From contig NZ_JAGJEH010000001.1 in assembly GCF_018100925.1 (NCBI RefSeq), forward strand, positions 248,001 through 312,000: a stretch of 64,000 nt of DNA, in the 5' to 3' direction. Every line of letters begins with the position of its first letter. The stretch's first letter is position 1. A program made the position numbers and the translations under genes. Under the pieces are notes generated by a model. It had not been told where the DNA came from, searched no databases, and was given only the letters and a program-made list of their open reading frames with translations. The DNA comes from Pseudoalteromonas luteoviolacea (lineage in GTDB: Bacteria; Pseudomonadota; Gammaproteobacteria; Enterobacterales; Alteromonadaceae). Positions 36,924-46,420 of this stretch are shown here, one piece after another.

Positions 36924-37421
36924 ATGAAAGTAACTAAAAAAATCATCATCAATAAACCCGCAGAGCAAGTCTGGCATTTAATCGCCCACGAATTTGATAA
37001 GGCACATTTATGGATGGGCCCTATCCCAAATTCAGTGGCTCTGGGGGCTGGTAAAGGGTTGTCTGGAGCGCCAATGGAAGGGCGTATCTGCGACTTAAAT
37101 TCTGACCCCAATGGCGCTAAGGTCAAAGAGGTGATCACAGAATACAGTGAGCAAGGTAGATATTTGGCATTTGATGTCTTACCTGTCAACAACCCTAAAA
37201 TTGTGCCTATTAAGCAAAACCATGTTCATATGTCAGTGCGTTCAATCGGCCACAATAAATCAGAGGTAACTTGGGTTGCCTCTCCTCAGCTGAAGCTGTT
37301 TGCTTACCCATTTTATCCACTGTTGAGATTGGTATTTCCGATTGCATTTGGCAAACTGCTCACTGGATTGAAAAAATATGCTGAAGAAAATGTGCTAATG
37401 TCAGACATGGCACGTGCTTGA
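36924..37421 (+). CDS. SRPBCC-family protein
   Basis: A 165-aa protein of the START/SRPBCC hydrophobic-ligand fold. It opens with the typical MKVTKKIIINKPAEQVWHLI first strand and helix and ends in an amphipathic helix. There is no signal peptide. AGGTG precedes ATG. It is followed at once by an AraC-type regulator; the candidate operator lies upstream, and the same operator precedes the SDR gene. The three may form a small stress or lipid-metabolite regulon. No ligand can be inferred. Confidence 0.8.
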   Translation: MKVTKKIIINKPAEQVWHLIAHEFDKAHLWMGPIPNSVALGAGKGLSGAPMEGRICDLNSDPNGAKVKEVITEYSEQGRYLAFDVLPVNNPKIVPIKQNHVHMSVRSIGHNKSEVTWVASPQLKLFAYPFYPLLRLVFPIAFGKLLTGLKKYAEENVLMSDMARA

Positions 37422-37453
37422 GCAATTTAGTAAAGAACTTTGAGGATTATGAG

Positions 37454-38308
37454 ATGGAGCGGTTTTTTAAGAGCATTGAATATATTGAGTCACACTTATT
37501 TGAAAAAATCAGTGTGCATGAAATTGCGACAGCCTCACATTATTCAACTTATCATTACAGTAGGGTGTTTAAAGCATTGGTTGGAGATACACCTAAAGAA
37601 TACTTGCGTAAGAGGCGCTTAACATTTGCGGCAAAACGTTTGCTAACAGAAGAGGTTGGGATTTTAGAGCTGGCAATTGAATGCCAATTTGAATCTCAAG
37701 AAGCGTTTACTCGTGCATTTAAGGCGTTGTTTGATATGACGCCTGCACAATATAGAAAGATCAACGAACCGTTTAGGTTGTTGTATAAAAAACCAGTCAG
37801 CCAAGATGACTTGGCATTTTTACAGAATAATATCAGCATGGAGCCCGAAATTATTGAGCAACCAGCAATGAAAATTGTCGGTATTGCAAATCAATATGAT
37901 GACGGTGATTTAAGTTTGCCGAAGTTGTGGTCGGGCTTTAGACCATACAGAGATAAAATACCAAACCGTGTCGGCAGTGACTTTTTTGGCATATATGAAA
38001 ACTATGAAGAATCTGAAGATACCACGCGGTTTGTTTATATATGCTCAGCACAAGTTGAAAACTTCGACGATGTGCCTGAAGGCCTTATCACGCGTGAGCT
38101 TGAAGCCCAGACGTATGCTCGGTTCACTCATATAGGGCCCATTGCTAAACTAGAAGAAACACTGCGCTATATTTGGGGAAGTTGGCTACCTAAAAGCAGC
38201 TATGAATATGCAGATAAACCGGACTTTGAATTACTGCCCGCTAACTTCAATGATGCCGACCCCAATAACAAAATCTACTTGAACATTCCAATAAAGCCCA
38301 AAGCCTGA
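37454..38308 (+). CDS. AraC-family regulator with GyrI-like effector domain
   Basis: A 284-aa regulator. Residues about 1-100 are the two helix-turn-helix modules of AraC/Rob type (ISVHEIATASHYSTYHYSRVFKAL and ILELAIECQFESQEAFTRAFKAL, then MTPAQYRK). Residues about 130-284 are a GyrI-like small-molecule domain, the Rob/SoxS-type N-C order. GAGG lies eight bases before ATG 37454; the frame is open to a TTG at 37418 that overlaps the upstream stop but has no ribosome-binding site. It probably controls its own operon and the next SDR gene through the shared 18-nt motif. Confidence 0.9.
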   Translation: MERFFKSIEYIESHLFEKISVHEIATASHYSTYHYSRVFKALVGDTPKEYLRKRRLTFAAKRLLTEEVGILELAIECQFESQEAFTRAFKALFDMTPAQYRKINEPFRLLYKKPVSQDDLAFLQNNISMEPEIIEQPAMKIVGIANQYDDGDLSLPKLWSGFRPYRDKIPNRVGSDFFGIYENYEESEDTTRFVYICSAQVENFDDVPEGLITRELEAQTYARFTHIGPIAKLEETLRYIWGSWLPKSSYEYADKPDFELLPANFNDADPNNKIYLNIPIKPKA

Positions 38309-38328
38309 TCCGTCAGGCTTTTTTTTTT
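38301..38328 (+). terminator. rho-independent terminator
   Basis: Stem AAGCCTGA/TCAGGCTT with a 4-nt loop and ten T residues; the left arm includes the AraC-gene stop codon. Confidence 0.92.
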
Positions 38329-38344
38329 GCTCAAGAAACAAGAC

Positions 38345-38362
38345 AGCAAGAAATATCAAAAA
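38345..38362. promoter_or_regulatory. shared upstream motif, candidate AraC-type operator 2
   Basis: Second exact copy of AGCAAGAAATATCAAAAA, just past the terminator of the AraC gene and 69 bp before the SDR start. Confidence 0.65.
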
Positions 38363-38430
38363 ATCGCTTAGTGCATCGATTAATCTAGTCGTATTGAACA
38401 TTACATCATCATTAAGTGAAAGGTTACATC

Positions 38431-39348
38431 ATGATCAAGCGCGTATTAATTACAGGAGCAAATGCAGGTTTAGGTAAAGAAGCAGCGAAGCAGCTCGCGG
38501 CTCGCCCTGAGGTTGAAGTTGTCTATTTAGGATGTCGAAATCGAGAAAAAGCCTTTATTGCGCAGCAAGAACTAGAGCAATTAACAGGGCGCAGCATTTT
38601 TAAAATTGTTGAAATTGATGTCAGCGACACCAGCTCTGTTAAACGCGCTGTTGAGTCATTGCCTCATAGTGTGGACGCATTAATCATGAATGCTGGTGGT
38701 ACAGGCGGAAGGGACTTCTCGAAGCTAAACAGTGACGGTGTTACGCAGATATTTGCTGTGAACTTATTAGGGCACAGTGTGCTAACGGAAGAATTGCTAA
38801 AATATGGCAAGCTGACCCAAGTTGCTGTATATGCGGGCTCGGAAGCTGCTCGTGGCGTGACTGAAATGGGTATGCCACGTCCCAATCTAACTACCTCGTC
38901 AGTGGAGGAGTTTACGACCATTTGTGATGGCTCGGCATTTACCAAAAACCAAGATGCGACCGCACATTATGGGCCAATAAAGTATATGGGGGCGCTTTGG
39001 ATGTCTGCCATGGCTAGACGCAACCCACACATCAAATTTATCACCATGAGCCCTGGGGCTACGACTGGGACTGAAGGGTTTAATACTTTACCTGTGATCA
39101 AGCAATACGCAATGAAAGGTATGATGCAAGTAATGTTATGGTTGGGTAAGGTGCACCGAGTTGAAGTAGGAGCTGGGCGGTATTTGTCCGCTATTTTTGA
39201 TAAACAGCTAACATCAGGTCAGTTTTATGCCAGTAAAAAAGGGCTCACCGGCGTGATTGGTGAGCAACACCTTTTATTTGCTGACTTAATTAATGAGCAA
39301 TATCAAGAGAATGCCCTTAAAGCGATACAGCGATTCAACAGCCATTGA
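38431..39348 (+). CDS. short-chain dehydrogenase/reductase
   Basis: A 305-aa NAD(P)-dependent oxidoreductase. It has TGANAGLGKEAA (cofactor loop), IDVSD, MNAGGTGG, and the catalytic Tyr-x3-Lys in HYGPIKYMG, then SPGATTGTEG. The length and C-terminal extension resemble protochlorophyllide-reductase-like SDRs. AAAGG precedes ATG 38431. It carries the same upstream motif as the AraC operon, so it is likely co-regulated. The substrate is unknown. Confidence 0.88.
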   Translation: MIKRVLITGANAGLGKEAAKQLAARPEVEVVYLGCRNREKAFIAQQELEQLTGRSIFKIVEIDVSDTSSVKRAVESLPHSVDALIMNAGGTGGRDFSKLNSDGVTQIFAVNLLGHSVLTEELLKYGKLTQVAVYAGSEAARGVTEMGMPRPNLTTSSVEEFTTICDGSAFTKNQDATAHYGPIKYMGALWMSAMARRNPHIKFITMSPGATTGTEGFNTLPVIKQYAMKGMMQVMLWLGKVHRVEVGAGRYLSAIFDKQLTSGQFYASKKGLTGVIGEQHLLFADLINEQYQENALKAIQRFNSH

Positions 39349-39524
39349 GTTCATTGAACCACCTTAGAGCCTTGTATGAACGTGCGTCACAGTAATATTA
39401 CACTTCACGAGATACACGATATTTAGAGACTAATTTGGGTAAAAATATGGATTCAGTACGCTTAATTTATGCCTGATTTCAAATGGAACATCTATTTTTC
39501 AACCCGTTGACCTAAAATTCGCAC

Positions 39525-39719
39525 TCATAAAGCACCTATGCTTTTCTTAGGTGAATCTCGGTAGATAGTGCTGTTAGATACAAGTTCGCCCGGCTCTCTA
39601 GCATAGCTATAGCCTGTTTCTTTATTGTCTTGAGCCTTAAATAGTTGGGCTGAATGAGCTTGGCTTATCAGCAACAGTGTCAGAACCACCAACAAGCTTA
39701 GTTTACAATTGTCGTGCAT
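39525..39719 (-). CDS. small secreted protein of unknown function
   Basis: A 64-aa peptide with a clear signal peptide (about 1-23, LLLISQAHSA), leaving a mature product of about 41 residues that is polar and free of cysteine. AAGGA lies seven bases before ATG. No family is recognised. It stands alone between divergent and convergent neighbours. Confidence 0.65.
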   Translation of the reverse strand: MHDNCKLSLLVVLTLLLISQAHSAQLFKAQDNKETGYSYAREPGELVSNSTIYRDSPKKSIGAL

Positions 39720-39973
39720 GGTTATTCCTTGCTTAGACTATGGCTTATAACTGCTGCGTCATTCACTATGTTATGGGCCGAAGATGAAGTCGGTGTGTCT
39801 GAAATATGAACAAATTAAGTTGTGAGCATGCGGGTTTTTAAGCTGATAGTTTGGAGAAGATAGTAGTGTCGGTTCAATGTGTGGAACGACTATTACCAAG
39901 CTCTGTTAAGTCATTTAGCAATATAGAAAAATTAGGAGAAAGCGCAGTGGGCTTGCGCTTTTCAATTGGTGGC

Positions 39974-40429
39974 TTATTCCACAGGCGTAACCCAAAGTAT
40001 GCCCACTGATTTTTCGACAACTTTGACATGCGTGCCTTTAGGTAAGTCAGATTTACTTTTAATTTGCCATTGAATACCAGAGTATTGGTAATGGACTTGG
40101 TTTGATTCGGTCAAGTCCTGTTCTAATGTAAAACTAATTTCAGCAAAATCACTTTCTACGGGTTTGGTATCTTGCTGTGCTTGCATTGCTTTGAGTGGTT
40201 TCCATAATAGTAGCGCTAGCACCGCAGTTAAGATACCGTTTATCCATGCCGCGTTGAGTAAGTTTGGTTCGACCAGTCCGAAATACATGAATGTACCACT
40301 GGCTACAAGTGACAGGCCTAGAAAAAACAACACAAATGTTGAAAACCCGAGAATAATCACTTCAATACTGAGTGCTAACAAACCAAAAATAATTAATGCT
40401 TGTGGTAAGTTTTCTGTGAGATAGGCCAT
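39974..40429 (-). CDS. NfeD-family membrane protein
   Basis: A 151-aa protein with two to three N-terminal transmembrane helices and a C-terminal OB-fold (YQYSGIQWQIKS, GTHVKVVEKSVGILWVTPVE), the short NfeD1b/YbbJ form. It is 3 bp downstream of the SPFH gene, the standard qmcA-nfeD pair. Such pairs organise membrane microdomains and support membrane protein quality control. Confidence 0.9.
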   Translation of the reverse strand: MAYLTENLPQALIIFGLLALSIEVIILGFSTFVLFFLGLSLVASGTFMYFGLVEPNLLNAAWINGILTAVLALLLWKPLKAMQAQQDTKPVESDFAEISFTLEQDLTESNQVHYQYSGIQWQIKSKSDLPKGTHVKVVEKSVGILWVTPVE

Positions 40430-40432
40430 ACA

Positions 40433-41386
40433 TTACCCATTCTTTTGACTGTTTAAGGTGTTAATTATCGACATGCCCTGAGCAACGAGTGAACTGGCAT
40501 CCGTTCCATTGTCTGGTAGCAGTACAACTGACGATTCTTTAGCAATCGCTTCTTTTGCAGCAATTGCCTTGGTTGCCAAATCGAGTTGAATGGCTTTTTG
40601 GCCTTCTTGTGTATTAGCTGCTTCACCCACTTTTCTCAATGCATCTGCTTGAGCCTCTGCAACAGCAATGATGGCTTTTGCCTCACCTTCGGCCTTTAAT
40701 ATTTGCTCTGCTTTTTCAGCTTCTGCCGCTAAAACCTGAGCCTGTTTTTTACCTTCGGCAACATTAATTTCGGCCTGACGATCGCCCTCAGATTCTAAAA
40801 TTTGAGCACGTTTAACACGCTCAGCTTTCATTTGTGCTTCCATAGCTTCCATGACTGAATTAGGTGGCACAATATCTTTGATTTCGTAGCGTAATACTTG
40901 AATACCCCACGGCTCTGATGCAGCGTTAATCGCAGTCACAATATTGGTGTTTAACATATCACGCTCTTCAAAGGTCTTGTCCAGTTCCATTTTGCCCAGT
41001 TCACTACGCATGGTGGTTTGAGCCAATTGTGTGACCGCGAACACATAGTCATCAACACCATACGTTGCTTTATACGGGTCGAGTACTCTGAAATACAAGA
41101 CTCCATCTACGACTAAAGAAATATTGTCGCGAGTAATCGCGGATTGAGAAGGTACATCGGTTGCTTGCTCTTTCAAGCTCCTATCGGCCGCTACTTGGTC
41201 AATAAAGGGAATTATAAAATTTAAACCCGCTTCTTTTGTTGATTGGTATTTACCAAAACGTTCAATTATCCAGGCGCGATTTTGCGGGACAAATTTAATT
41301 GAGCCTTTTAAAAGTACAATAACAAAAATAAGTAAAACGGCTTCAATGGTAAAAAGAAAGTTCAGTATCGTTGTAACTGGGTCCAT
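40433..41386 (-). CDS. qmcA: SPFH/band 7 protein, QmcA-like
   Basis: A 317-aa stomatin/prohibitin-family membrane protein. One N-terminal helix is followed by the SPFH domain (VPQNRAWIIERFGKYQ, GLNFIIPFIDQV, PWGIQVLRYEIKDIVPP) and a long Ala/Glu/Lys coiled coil (about 175-260), then a short tail. Order and 3-bp spacing with the NfeD gene match E. coli qmcA-ybbJ. It is expected to oligomerise in detergent-resistant membrane patches. Confidence 0.92.
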   Translation of the reverse strand: MDPVTTILNFLFTIEAVLLIFVIVLLKGSIKFVPQNRAWIIERFGKYQSTKEAGLNFIIPFIDQVAADRSLKEQATDVPSQSAITRDNISLVVDGVLYFRVLDPYKATYGVDDYVFAVTQLAQTTMRSELGKMELDKTFEERDMLNTNIVTAINAASEPWGIQVLRYEIKDIVPPNSVMEAMEAQMKAERVKRAQILESEGDRQAEINVAEGKKQAQVLAAEAEKAEQILKAEGEAKAIIAVAEAQADALRKVGEAANTQEGQKAIQLDLATKAIAAKEAIAKESSVVLLPDNGTDASSLVAQGMSIINTLNSQKNG

Positions 41387-41598
41387 AAGATTTGAGTCCT
41401 TTTATTGCTAGAGCCTTTACAATAGCATGATGTTGTTAAGAGTAAAAATAGCTCTTTTTTAGTGTTGCTAACGTCATTATTGATCTATGTTTAAACGGTT
41501 TCACGATTTCAACTAGTGGCTGATTGTCATTATTTTGTTATACAGGTTACCTATCATAGATACTAAAAGCAGATACAATCAATTGGGGCCTTTGTACC

Positions 41599-42219
41599 AT
41601 GACCGCGCAGTACTACGAACAAAACGCATTGAAATTAGCACAGATATACCAGACAGACTGCTTTGAATCATTACACGCAAATTGGCTTACTCATCTTAAA
41701 CCCTATCTAGTGAAAGAGCATTTGAGCTTCTTGGACATTGGTGCCGGTGCAGGCAGGGATGCTAAGTTTATTGTTGAGCAAAATAGAAGCGCAGAAGTGG
41801 TCGCCGTTGAGCCTGTTAGTTCTATTAACCGATTAGGTCAGGCTTACACACGAGAGCTGCCGATTATTTGGTTTCGCGATGAGTTACCGCGTCTTGTTAA
41901 AGTGAAAAAGCAGTACGACACTTTTGACATTATATTGGTAAGTGGAGTGTTTAATTATCTTGATAGCCATGCTTGTATTCAAGCTCTCCTAACAATAAGG
42001 CAATTGCTTAAACCGCAGGGGTTATTAGTCATCAAATTGCGACACTGTACTGACGAGCAGCACCTTGAGCTCCGAGGTCTCACTAATTTTGATACCGAAA
42101 CGCTTGTAACTATGGCACAAAGTGCTGATTTAAGTTTGGAACTTATTACGGATAAAGAACAGGATGCGCAGGGGCGTGCCCACACAACTTGGCAAACAAT
42201 GCTGTTTAAGCCAATATGA
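41599..42219 (+). CDS. class I SAM-dependent methyltransferase
   Basis: A 206-aa methyltransferase with motif I FLDIGAGAGRDAKFI, motif II AVEPV, motif IV FDIILVSGVFNYL and post-IV LLKPQGLLVIKLRH. There is no signal peptide and no strong ribosome-binding site. It is convergent with nudB and not in an operon, so the acceptor cannot be inferred. Confidence 0.88.
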   Translation: MTAQYYEQNALKLAQIYQTDCFESLHANWLTHLKPYLVKEHLSFLDIGAGAGRDAKFIVEQNRSAEVVAVEPVSSINRLGQAYTRELPIIWFRDELPRLVKVKKQYDTFDIILVSGVFNYLDSHACIQALLTIRQLLKPQGLLVIKLRHCTDEQHLELRGLTNFDTETLVTMAQSADLSLELITDKEQDAQGRAHTTWQTMLFKPI

Positions 42220-42254
42220 ATTGGCTTTTTAGCATCTAAATCAAGGGCGCATCA

Positions 42255-42695
42255 TTACAAGGCGAGGATTTCTTTTTTGTTACTTGCAGACCATGCTGTA
42301 TTTGCTGCATCCTTTTGGTCTAGCCAGATGTAGTCTGTATGCTCTTCAGCGCATAACTTGACTGCAATATCGTTTGGAACACAAATGCTAAAAACGTGCT
42401 CTGAATTGATTTTTGCACTGCTTTCATAACGATGTCGCCATTGAGGGCGAATTTCATATTGATTAATTACGTCATGAGATCTTATTTCGAGGCCTAGGAC
42501 ATGAGCATCTATGCCGGTTTCTTCCTTTAACTCACGATAGGCAGTGGCTAATGGAGCTTCACCTCTATCTATCCCTCCGGTAACTGATTGCCAAAACTCG
42601 GGGTCGTCTTTCCTTTGCAGCAATAGAAACTGTTTATTTTGATTGTATATAACGACAAGAACAGAAAACGGTTGGCGTAGCATTTCTTTTTCCAT
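42255..42695 (-). CDS. nudB: dihydroneopterin triphosphate diphosphatase (NudB)
   Basis: A 146-aa Nudix hydrolase in folate biosynthesis, converting dihydroneopterin triphosphate to the monophosphate. The Nudix box GGIDRGEAPLATAYRELKEETGI is complete. RPFSVLVVIYNQ-like N-terminus, RKDDPEFWQSVTG, HRYESS and EHTDYIWLD align with E. coli NudB over its whole length. ATG 42695 or 42683 may be the start; the frame open to 42767 lacks homology. Confidence 0.9.
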   Translation of the reverse strand: MEKEMLRQPFSVLVVIYNQNKQFLLLQRKDDPEFWQSVTGGIDRGEAPLATAYRELKEETGIDAHVLGLEIRSHDVINQYEIRPQWRHRYESSAKINSEHVFSICVPNDIAVKLCAEEHTDYIWLDQKDAANTAWSASNKKEILAL

Positions 42696-42765
42696 GGATA
42701 TAGGTACCAGATTATTATACCAAGTGATACGTATACAAGGGAGAGTTTGGGTCCATTTACAATAC

Positions 42766-42791
42766 AAAAAAAAGGCAGGCTATCGCCTGCC
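42766..42791 (-). terminator. strong minus-strand terminator of an unannotated transcript
   Basis: Perfect 7-bp stem GGCAGGC/GCCTGCC with a 4-nt loop, followed on the minus strand by eight T residues. It lies upstream of nudB and downstream of no protein gene, so it must end some other minus-strand RNA. Confidence 0.85.
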
Positions 42792-42916
42792 CAATCTCCA
42801 ATAGCAATAATCTTTGCCAAGGAAATACCCAATAAACCAACATCCTTATCAGTAAGCTCTACTTCTCGGGAGTTCTAGGAGTTACTTAATTAATTAAGTG
42901 GTGTCTCCAAAGGAAC
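42766..42916 (-). ncRNA. predicted small RNA of about 150 nt
   Basis: A minus-strand unit with its own promoter (-35 TTTACA, 17-bp spacer, -10 TAGGAT at 42923-42951) and a strong terminator (42766-42791), and no convincing coding frame between. A perfect 16-bp palindrome ACTTAATTAATTAAGT at 42884-42899 would form a 5' hairpin. I could not match it to Spot 42, RyhB or other known sRNAs. Confidence 0.5.
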
Positions 42917-42922
42917 AACTTC

Positions 42923-42951
42923 ATCCTACATGGATGTTTTCAAAATGTAAA
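42923..42951 (-). promoter_or_regulatory. sigma-70 promoter of the predicted small RNA
   Basis: On the minus strand, TTTACA (5 of 6 to consensus), 17-bp spacer, TAGGAT (4 of 6). The start point would be near 42916, giving an RNA ending at the terminator. Confidence 0.5.
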
Positions 42952-43383
42952 CTGTTTATGATGAAAAACTTCATATGTAACTTAAATGCGTCTTTTGTTT
43001 TTATTTGTTGTATTTTTATGCGTTTTTTCATATGAGTTGAAAAAGTTCAATATTTACAATGTTGTATGTTTCTTGAATTTCTATTGTTGATTTTAGTAGT
43101 TTTATCGGGTACTTTCTTTTTGTTGTTAAGATATTGATTTTTAAAATTAATAAAATTGAATGAATTTTTTCATATGTTTTATTTATCCCGAAATGTTAAA
43201 TAAATGTTTTCTTGATGCGTATTCCAAACAAATTTTCTTGTACTCATTGCGGGCGAACTTGTGGTTTGATGAAATGAAAGTAATTTGGTGAATTCAGGTC
43301 AATTGAGAAATTCTTAACCCAAGCTTGGTTTTCATTATGTTCTATACCATGCTTAGACAGGGTACCAAGAAAGTAGTGGCATT
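42952..43383. other. AT-rich intergenic region
   Basis: Over 400 bases dominated by T and A tracts without an ORF or recognisable RNA. It probably contains the promoter of the TPR gene, and composition alone would make it attractive to H-NS-like proteins. Confidence 0.4.
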
Positions 43384-44430
43384 ATGTTTATAGCAGGTTT
43401 GTTATCGGTAGTGGTTGTGATGTCACCAAGCGAAATGTTCATGACTCTCAATAAAATAAAAGAGCTCAATAGTCAAAACCCGCAACAGGCCGCACATGTA
43501 TTTAGCTCGATACAATCCAGATTACCTAAAAAGCCCAGCCGAGGGTTATTAGAGCTTTACCTTGTCGGCTTGGAGTCAGGTGTTAGAGCCAATGATGCTG
43601 CAATCGTACAGCATGTTGTGTCCATATTTGAACGTGATAGTTGGCAAAGTGCAATAGAAGGCACAGAGCTGGACATTGCAACAGCAGTGGCAATTTATCA
43701 TCGGCGTATTCACGACTACAGTTATGCAGAGATATTGAACGAATGTGCTATTTCGTATGCGGTCGACCCTAAAGAGTTTAGTCGAGTGGCTAACAATATG
43801 GCTGTCGTATATCGGTATAGTGGTCAGCCACAAAAAGCGGCAAACATCCTAAAAGAGTCTTTAATGTTGGCCGAAGACAGAGAAATAATAGCGAATATCA
43901 AGAATAATCTGGGTAACATCTATTTCGATCAAGAAAAGTATCGTCATGCTCAACTGATGTATATTCGCGCATTTCGTTTTCATTCTGAAGTGGGGCAATC
44001 CGCTTATGCTGCTGGGACTGGGTTAAATTTACTCAACACGCAAATTTTTTTAGATGACTGGAATAGCTTTACGCGATTTCGAAGCTCAGTTGCTTTAGAA
44101 GTAGAACAAAGTGGTCAACCCGCTTTCAAATTGTTTTTTATGTGGCAAAAGTACTTGTACGAGTACATTAATTCAGGTGTTGCTCTCTCGAATGATAGAG
44201 TGCACACATTAATTGAATCAATACCAATATTGCTCAAGAGTGAACTAGGGCCGTCTCTCCAGTTTTATTCAAAGCTTTTTCAGCACGAAGATTTAGCTCA
44301 GGCATTGCAAGAGCAACTTAAAAAAACTCCAGATATCAAACGTATAAAGTCTCCAAGTGGAAAAAAAGTTAAGCTTGAAAGGCTATGCTCTTCGCGGATC
44401 ATTGCAAAAAAATACTTCTCTGACCGTTAA
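43384..44430 (+). CDS. TPR-repeat protein of unknown function
   Basis: A 348-aa mostly helical protein with a short hydrophobic N-terminus (MFIAGLLSVVVVMS) that may be a weak export or anchor signal. Tandem TPR-like units occupy about 100-230 (VANNMAVVYRYSGQPQKAANILKESL and IKNNLGNIYFDQEKYRHAQLMYIRAF). The C-terminus is basic. It starts 75 bp before the M6-type protease gene in the same direction, so the two may be co-expressed. TPR units mean protein binding; no partner is known. Confidence 0.75.
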   Translation: MFIAGLLSVVVVMSPSEMFMTLNKIKELNSQNPQQAAHVFSSIQSRLPKKPSRGLLELYLVGLESGVRANDAAIVQHVVSIFERDSWQSAIEGTELDIATAVAIYHRRIHDYSYAEILNECAISYAVDPKEFSRVANNMAVVYRYSGQPQKAANILKESLMLAEDREIIANIKNNLGNIYFDQEKYRHAQLMYIRAFRFHSEVGQSAYAAGTGLNLLNTQIFLDDWNSFTRFRSSVALEVEQSGQPAFKLFFMWQKYLYEYINSGVALSNDRVHTLIESIPILLKSELGPSLQFYSKLFQHEDLAQALQEQLKKTPDIKRIKSPSGKKVKLERLCSSRIIAKKYFSDR

Positions 44431-44504
44431 TAAGAATTGAATTTGGTTAAAAAAAGGTCAATACTTTAGTTTCCGTATCAGGAAAACTTGTAAAGGAAAC
44501 TATA

Positions 44505-46391
44505 ATGAAATTAGTAAGAAACATTGTTGCGTTGTCATCAATCCTTTTGCCGACGCTATCTATAGCCGCTATTCCCTATCAAAATGAAGAATATCAATTT
44601 ACTCAGCCCAATGGTGAAGTTGTCTCTGTCTTTTTACAGGGTAATACCTATTATGCAGAGCAAAGAACGCGCTCTGGCAAATTGGTTGTATTTGATGAAA
44701 AACTCAACGGGATGGCTTATGCATCAGTGAACAAGGCAGGAACAGGCCTTGTCTCGACAGGGGTATTAGTTTCAGATCTAGATGAGGCAAAGAGTGGGAT
44801 AGTTAGCATTGCCTCTGGCCCAGAAGTTGGGTTATCTAAAGAAGCTATTCAGGCATTAGTAGAGCAAAAGCAAAGTGAATTGTTACCAGCTCTTGAAAGT
44901 CCACTACTTGTCCGTACGCAAAGCACAGATGTGACGGCACAGGTGACCGGTCAAATCAAAGGGTTAACCATAATAATCGACTTCCCTGATGAGCGAGGGA
45001 CTATTTCAAAATCTCAAGTAGAGCGCTTTTTAAATAATCAAAACTACACTGAGTTTGGGAATGCACAATCAGTACGTGGTTACTTTTTAGAAGTATCGAA
45101 TAACAAGCTTGACTACACCAACACGGTCACTGCTTATTACACAGCGAAAAAGAACAAAGCCTATTATGCTGATTCTAGCTTGAGTTCAACGGTGCGTTCG
45201 CAAGAGCTGATTAAAGAGGCGCTCGATTGGTTAGAGTATCAACAAGGTTTTGATTTTTCCACTTTATCTACCAATAGCAGCAATCAAATTCGCGGATTAA
45301 ACATCTTTTATGCTGGCAATTCTGACAGTGCATGGTCTAAGGGGCTATGGCCTCATATGGCAAGGTTGAGCCCGAGATTTTGCGCTGATGGAGTGTGTAC
45401 AGATCGATATCAAATTACGGATATGCGTGCGAGCCTTTCAATAGGTACCTTTGTACATGAATCAGGGCATCTAATTACAAATTGGCCTGATCTCTATGAT
45501 TACGATGGCAGCTCTCACGGATCTGTGGCCAGTTACGGGGTAATGGGCTTCGGTGCAATTGGCACTACTAATAAGTTTAGGCCGACACCACCTGTCGCGC
45601 ATTTTAGAGCGATTGCTGGATGGGATACAGTAACTGAACTTAATCCAGCTGTAGATGCTAATGCACCGACTGGTCGCTTAAGTCATACATCAGGCAGCCA
45701 TACATCTTATAAGTGGACCAATCCGAGCAATCGAAATGAAGCGTTCTATATCGAAGCAATTCATAAGTCAGGCCAAAATAAAGAGCAACCCAGCCAAGGT
45801 TTAGCTATCTGGCACGTAGACTCCAAGGGAAGTAACTCCAATGAGTGGTACCCATACATTCAAATGGAGCATGCTGATGGTAATCGTGACCCTGAAAATA
45901 AAGTAAATCGCGGTGACAGCACGGACTTGTATGGGGCCAGCGGTGAATTTAGCAGCGTCCTGCCAAATAGTTTGTCGTCACGAGGCACAAATGCATTGTG
46001 GTGGAATGGGTCTGACTCTGGGCTATCTATATCAGGTATCTCAGATCCCGCACAAACCATCTCATTTGATTTGGATTCGTCTGTTGTTGAACCTCCAAAA
46101 GGTGAGACTTATCGCGGAACACTCGCGAATAAAGCCCAACAGATCCAACCTAATGGCAGCTGGTTTCAGTATGCAGGTGGTGTCATCAAGCTTGATCTAA
46201 ATGGCCCAAGCAATGCGGACTTTGATTTGAAATTAGAACGCTGGCAAGGTGGTAGTTGGCAAAGAGTCGCAGTATCTGAAACGCCCACGTCGGTAGAGTC
46301 GATCTCTTACAATGCGACAAGCGGTTACTACCGTATTATTGTTTATTCTTACGAAGGTGCTGGTGACTATACGTTAGTAGTAAATAAGTAA
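44505..46391 (+). CDS. secreted M6-family metalloprotease
   Basis: A 628-aa exported protease related to immune inhibitor A. Signal peptide about 1-22 (LSIAA), an N-terminal region of about 120 residues acting as a propeptide, then the M6 domain with FVHESGHLITNWPDLYDYD supplying HExxH and the third ligand region, and VASYGVMGFGAIG as the Met-turn. The C-terminal 90 residues form a PPC-like beta domain as in the subtilase at 20408. TAAAGGAAA precedes ATG. Expected role: degradation of extracellular protein. Confidence 0.92.
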   Translation: MKLVRNIVALSSILLPTLSIAAIPYQNEEYQFTQPNGEVVSVFLQGNTYYAEQRTRSGKLVVFDEKLNGMAYASVNKAGTGLVSTGVLVSDLDEAKSGIVSIASGPEVGLSKEAIQALVEQKQSELLPALESPLLVRTQSTDVTAQVTGQIKGLTIIIDFPDERGTISKSQVERFLNNQNYTEFGNAQSVRGYFLEVSNNKLDYTNTVTAYYTAKKNKAYYADSSLSSTVRSQELIKEALDWLEYQQGFDFSTLSTNSSNQIRGLNIFYAGNSDSAWSKGLWPHMARLSPRFCADGVCTDRYQITDMRASLSIGTFVHESGHLITNWPDLYDYDGSSHGSVASYGVMGFGAIGTTNKFRPTPPVAHFRAIAGWDTVTELNPAVDANAPTGRLSHTSGSHTSYKWTNPSNRNEAFYIEAIHKSGQNKEQPSQGLAIWHVDSKGSNSNEWYPYIQMEHADGNRDPENKVNRGDSTDLYGASGEFSSVLPNSLSSRGTNALWWNGSDSGLSISGISDPAQTISFDLDSSVVEPPKGETYRGTLANKAQQIQPNGSWFQYAGGVIKLDLNGPSNADFDLKLERWQGGSWQRVAVSETPTSVESISYNATSGYYRIIVYSYEGAGDYTLVVNK

Positions 46392-46420
46392 GGTGTAGTC
46401 AACTTAGCTCACAATCAATA

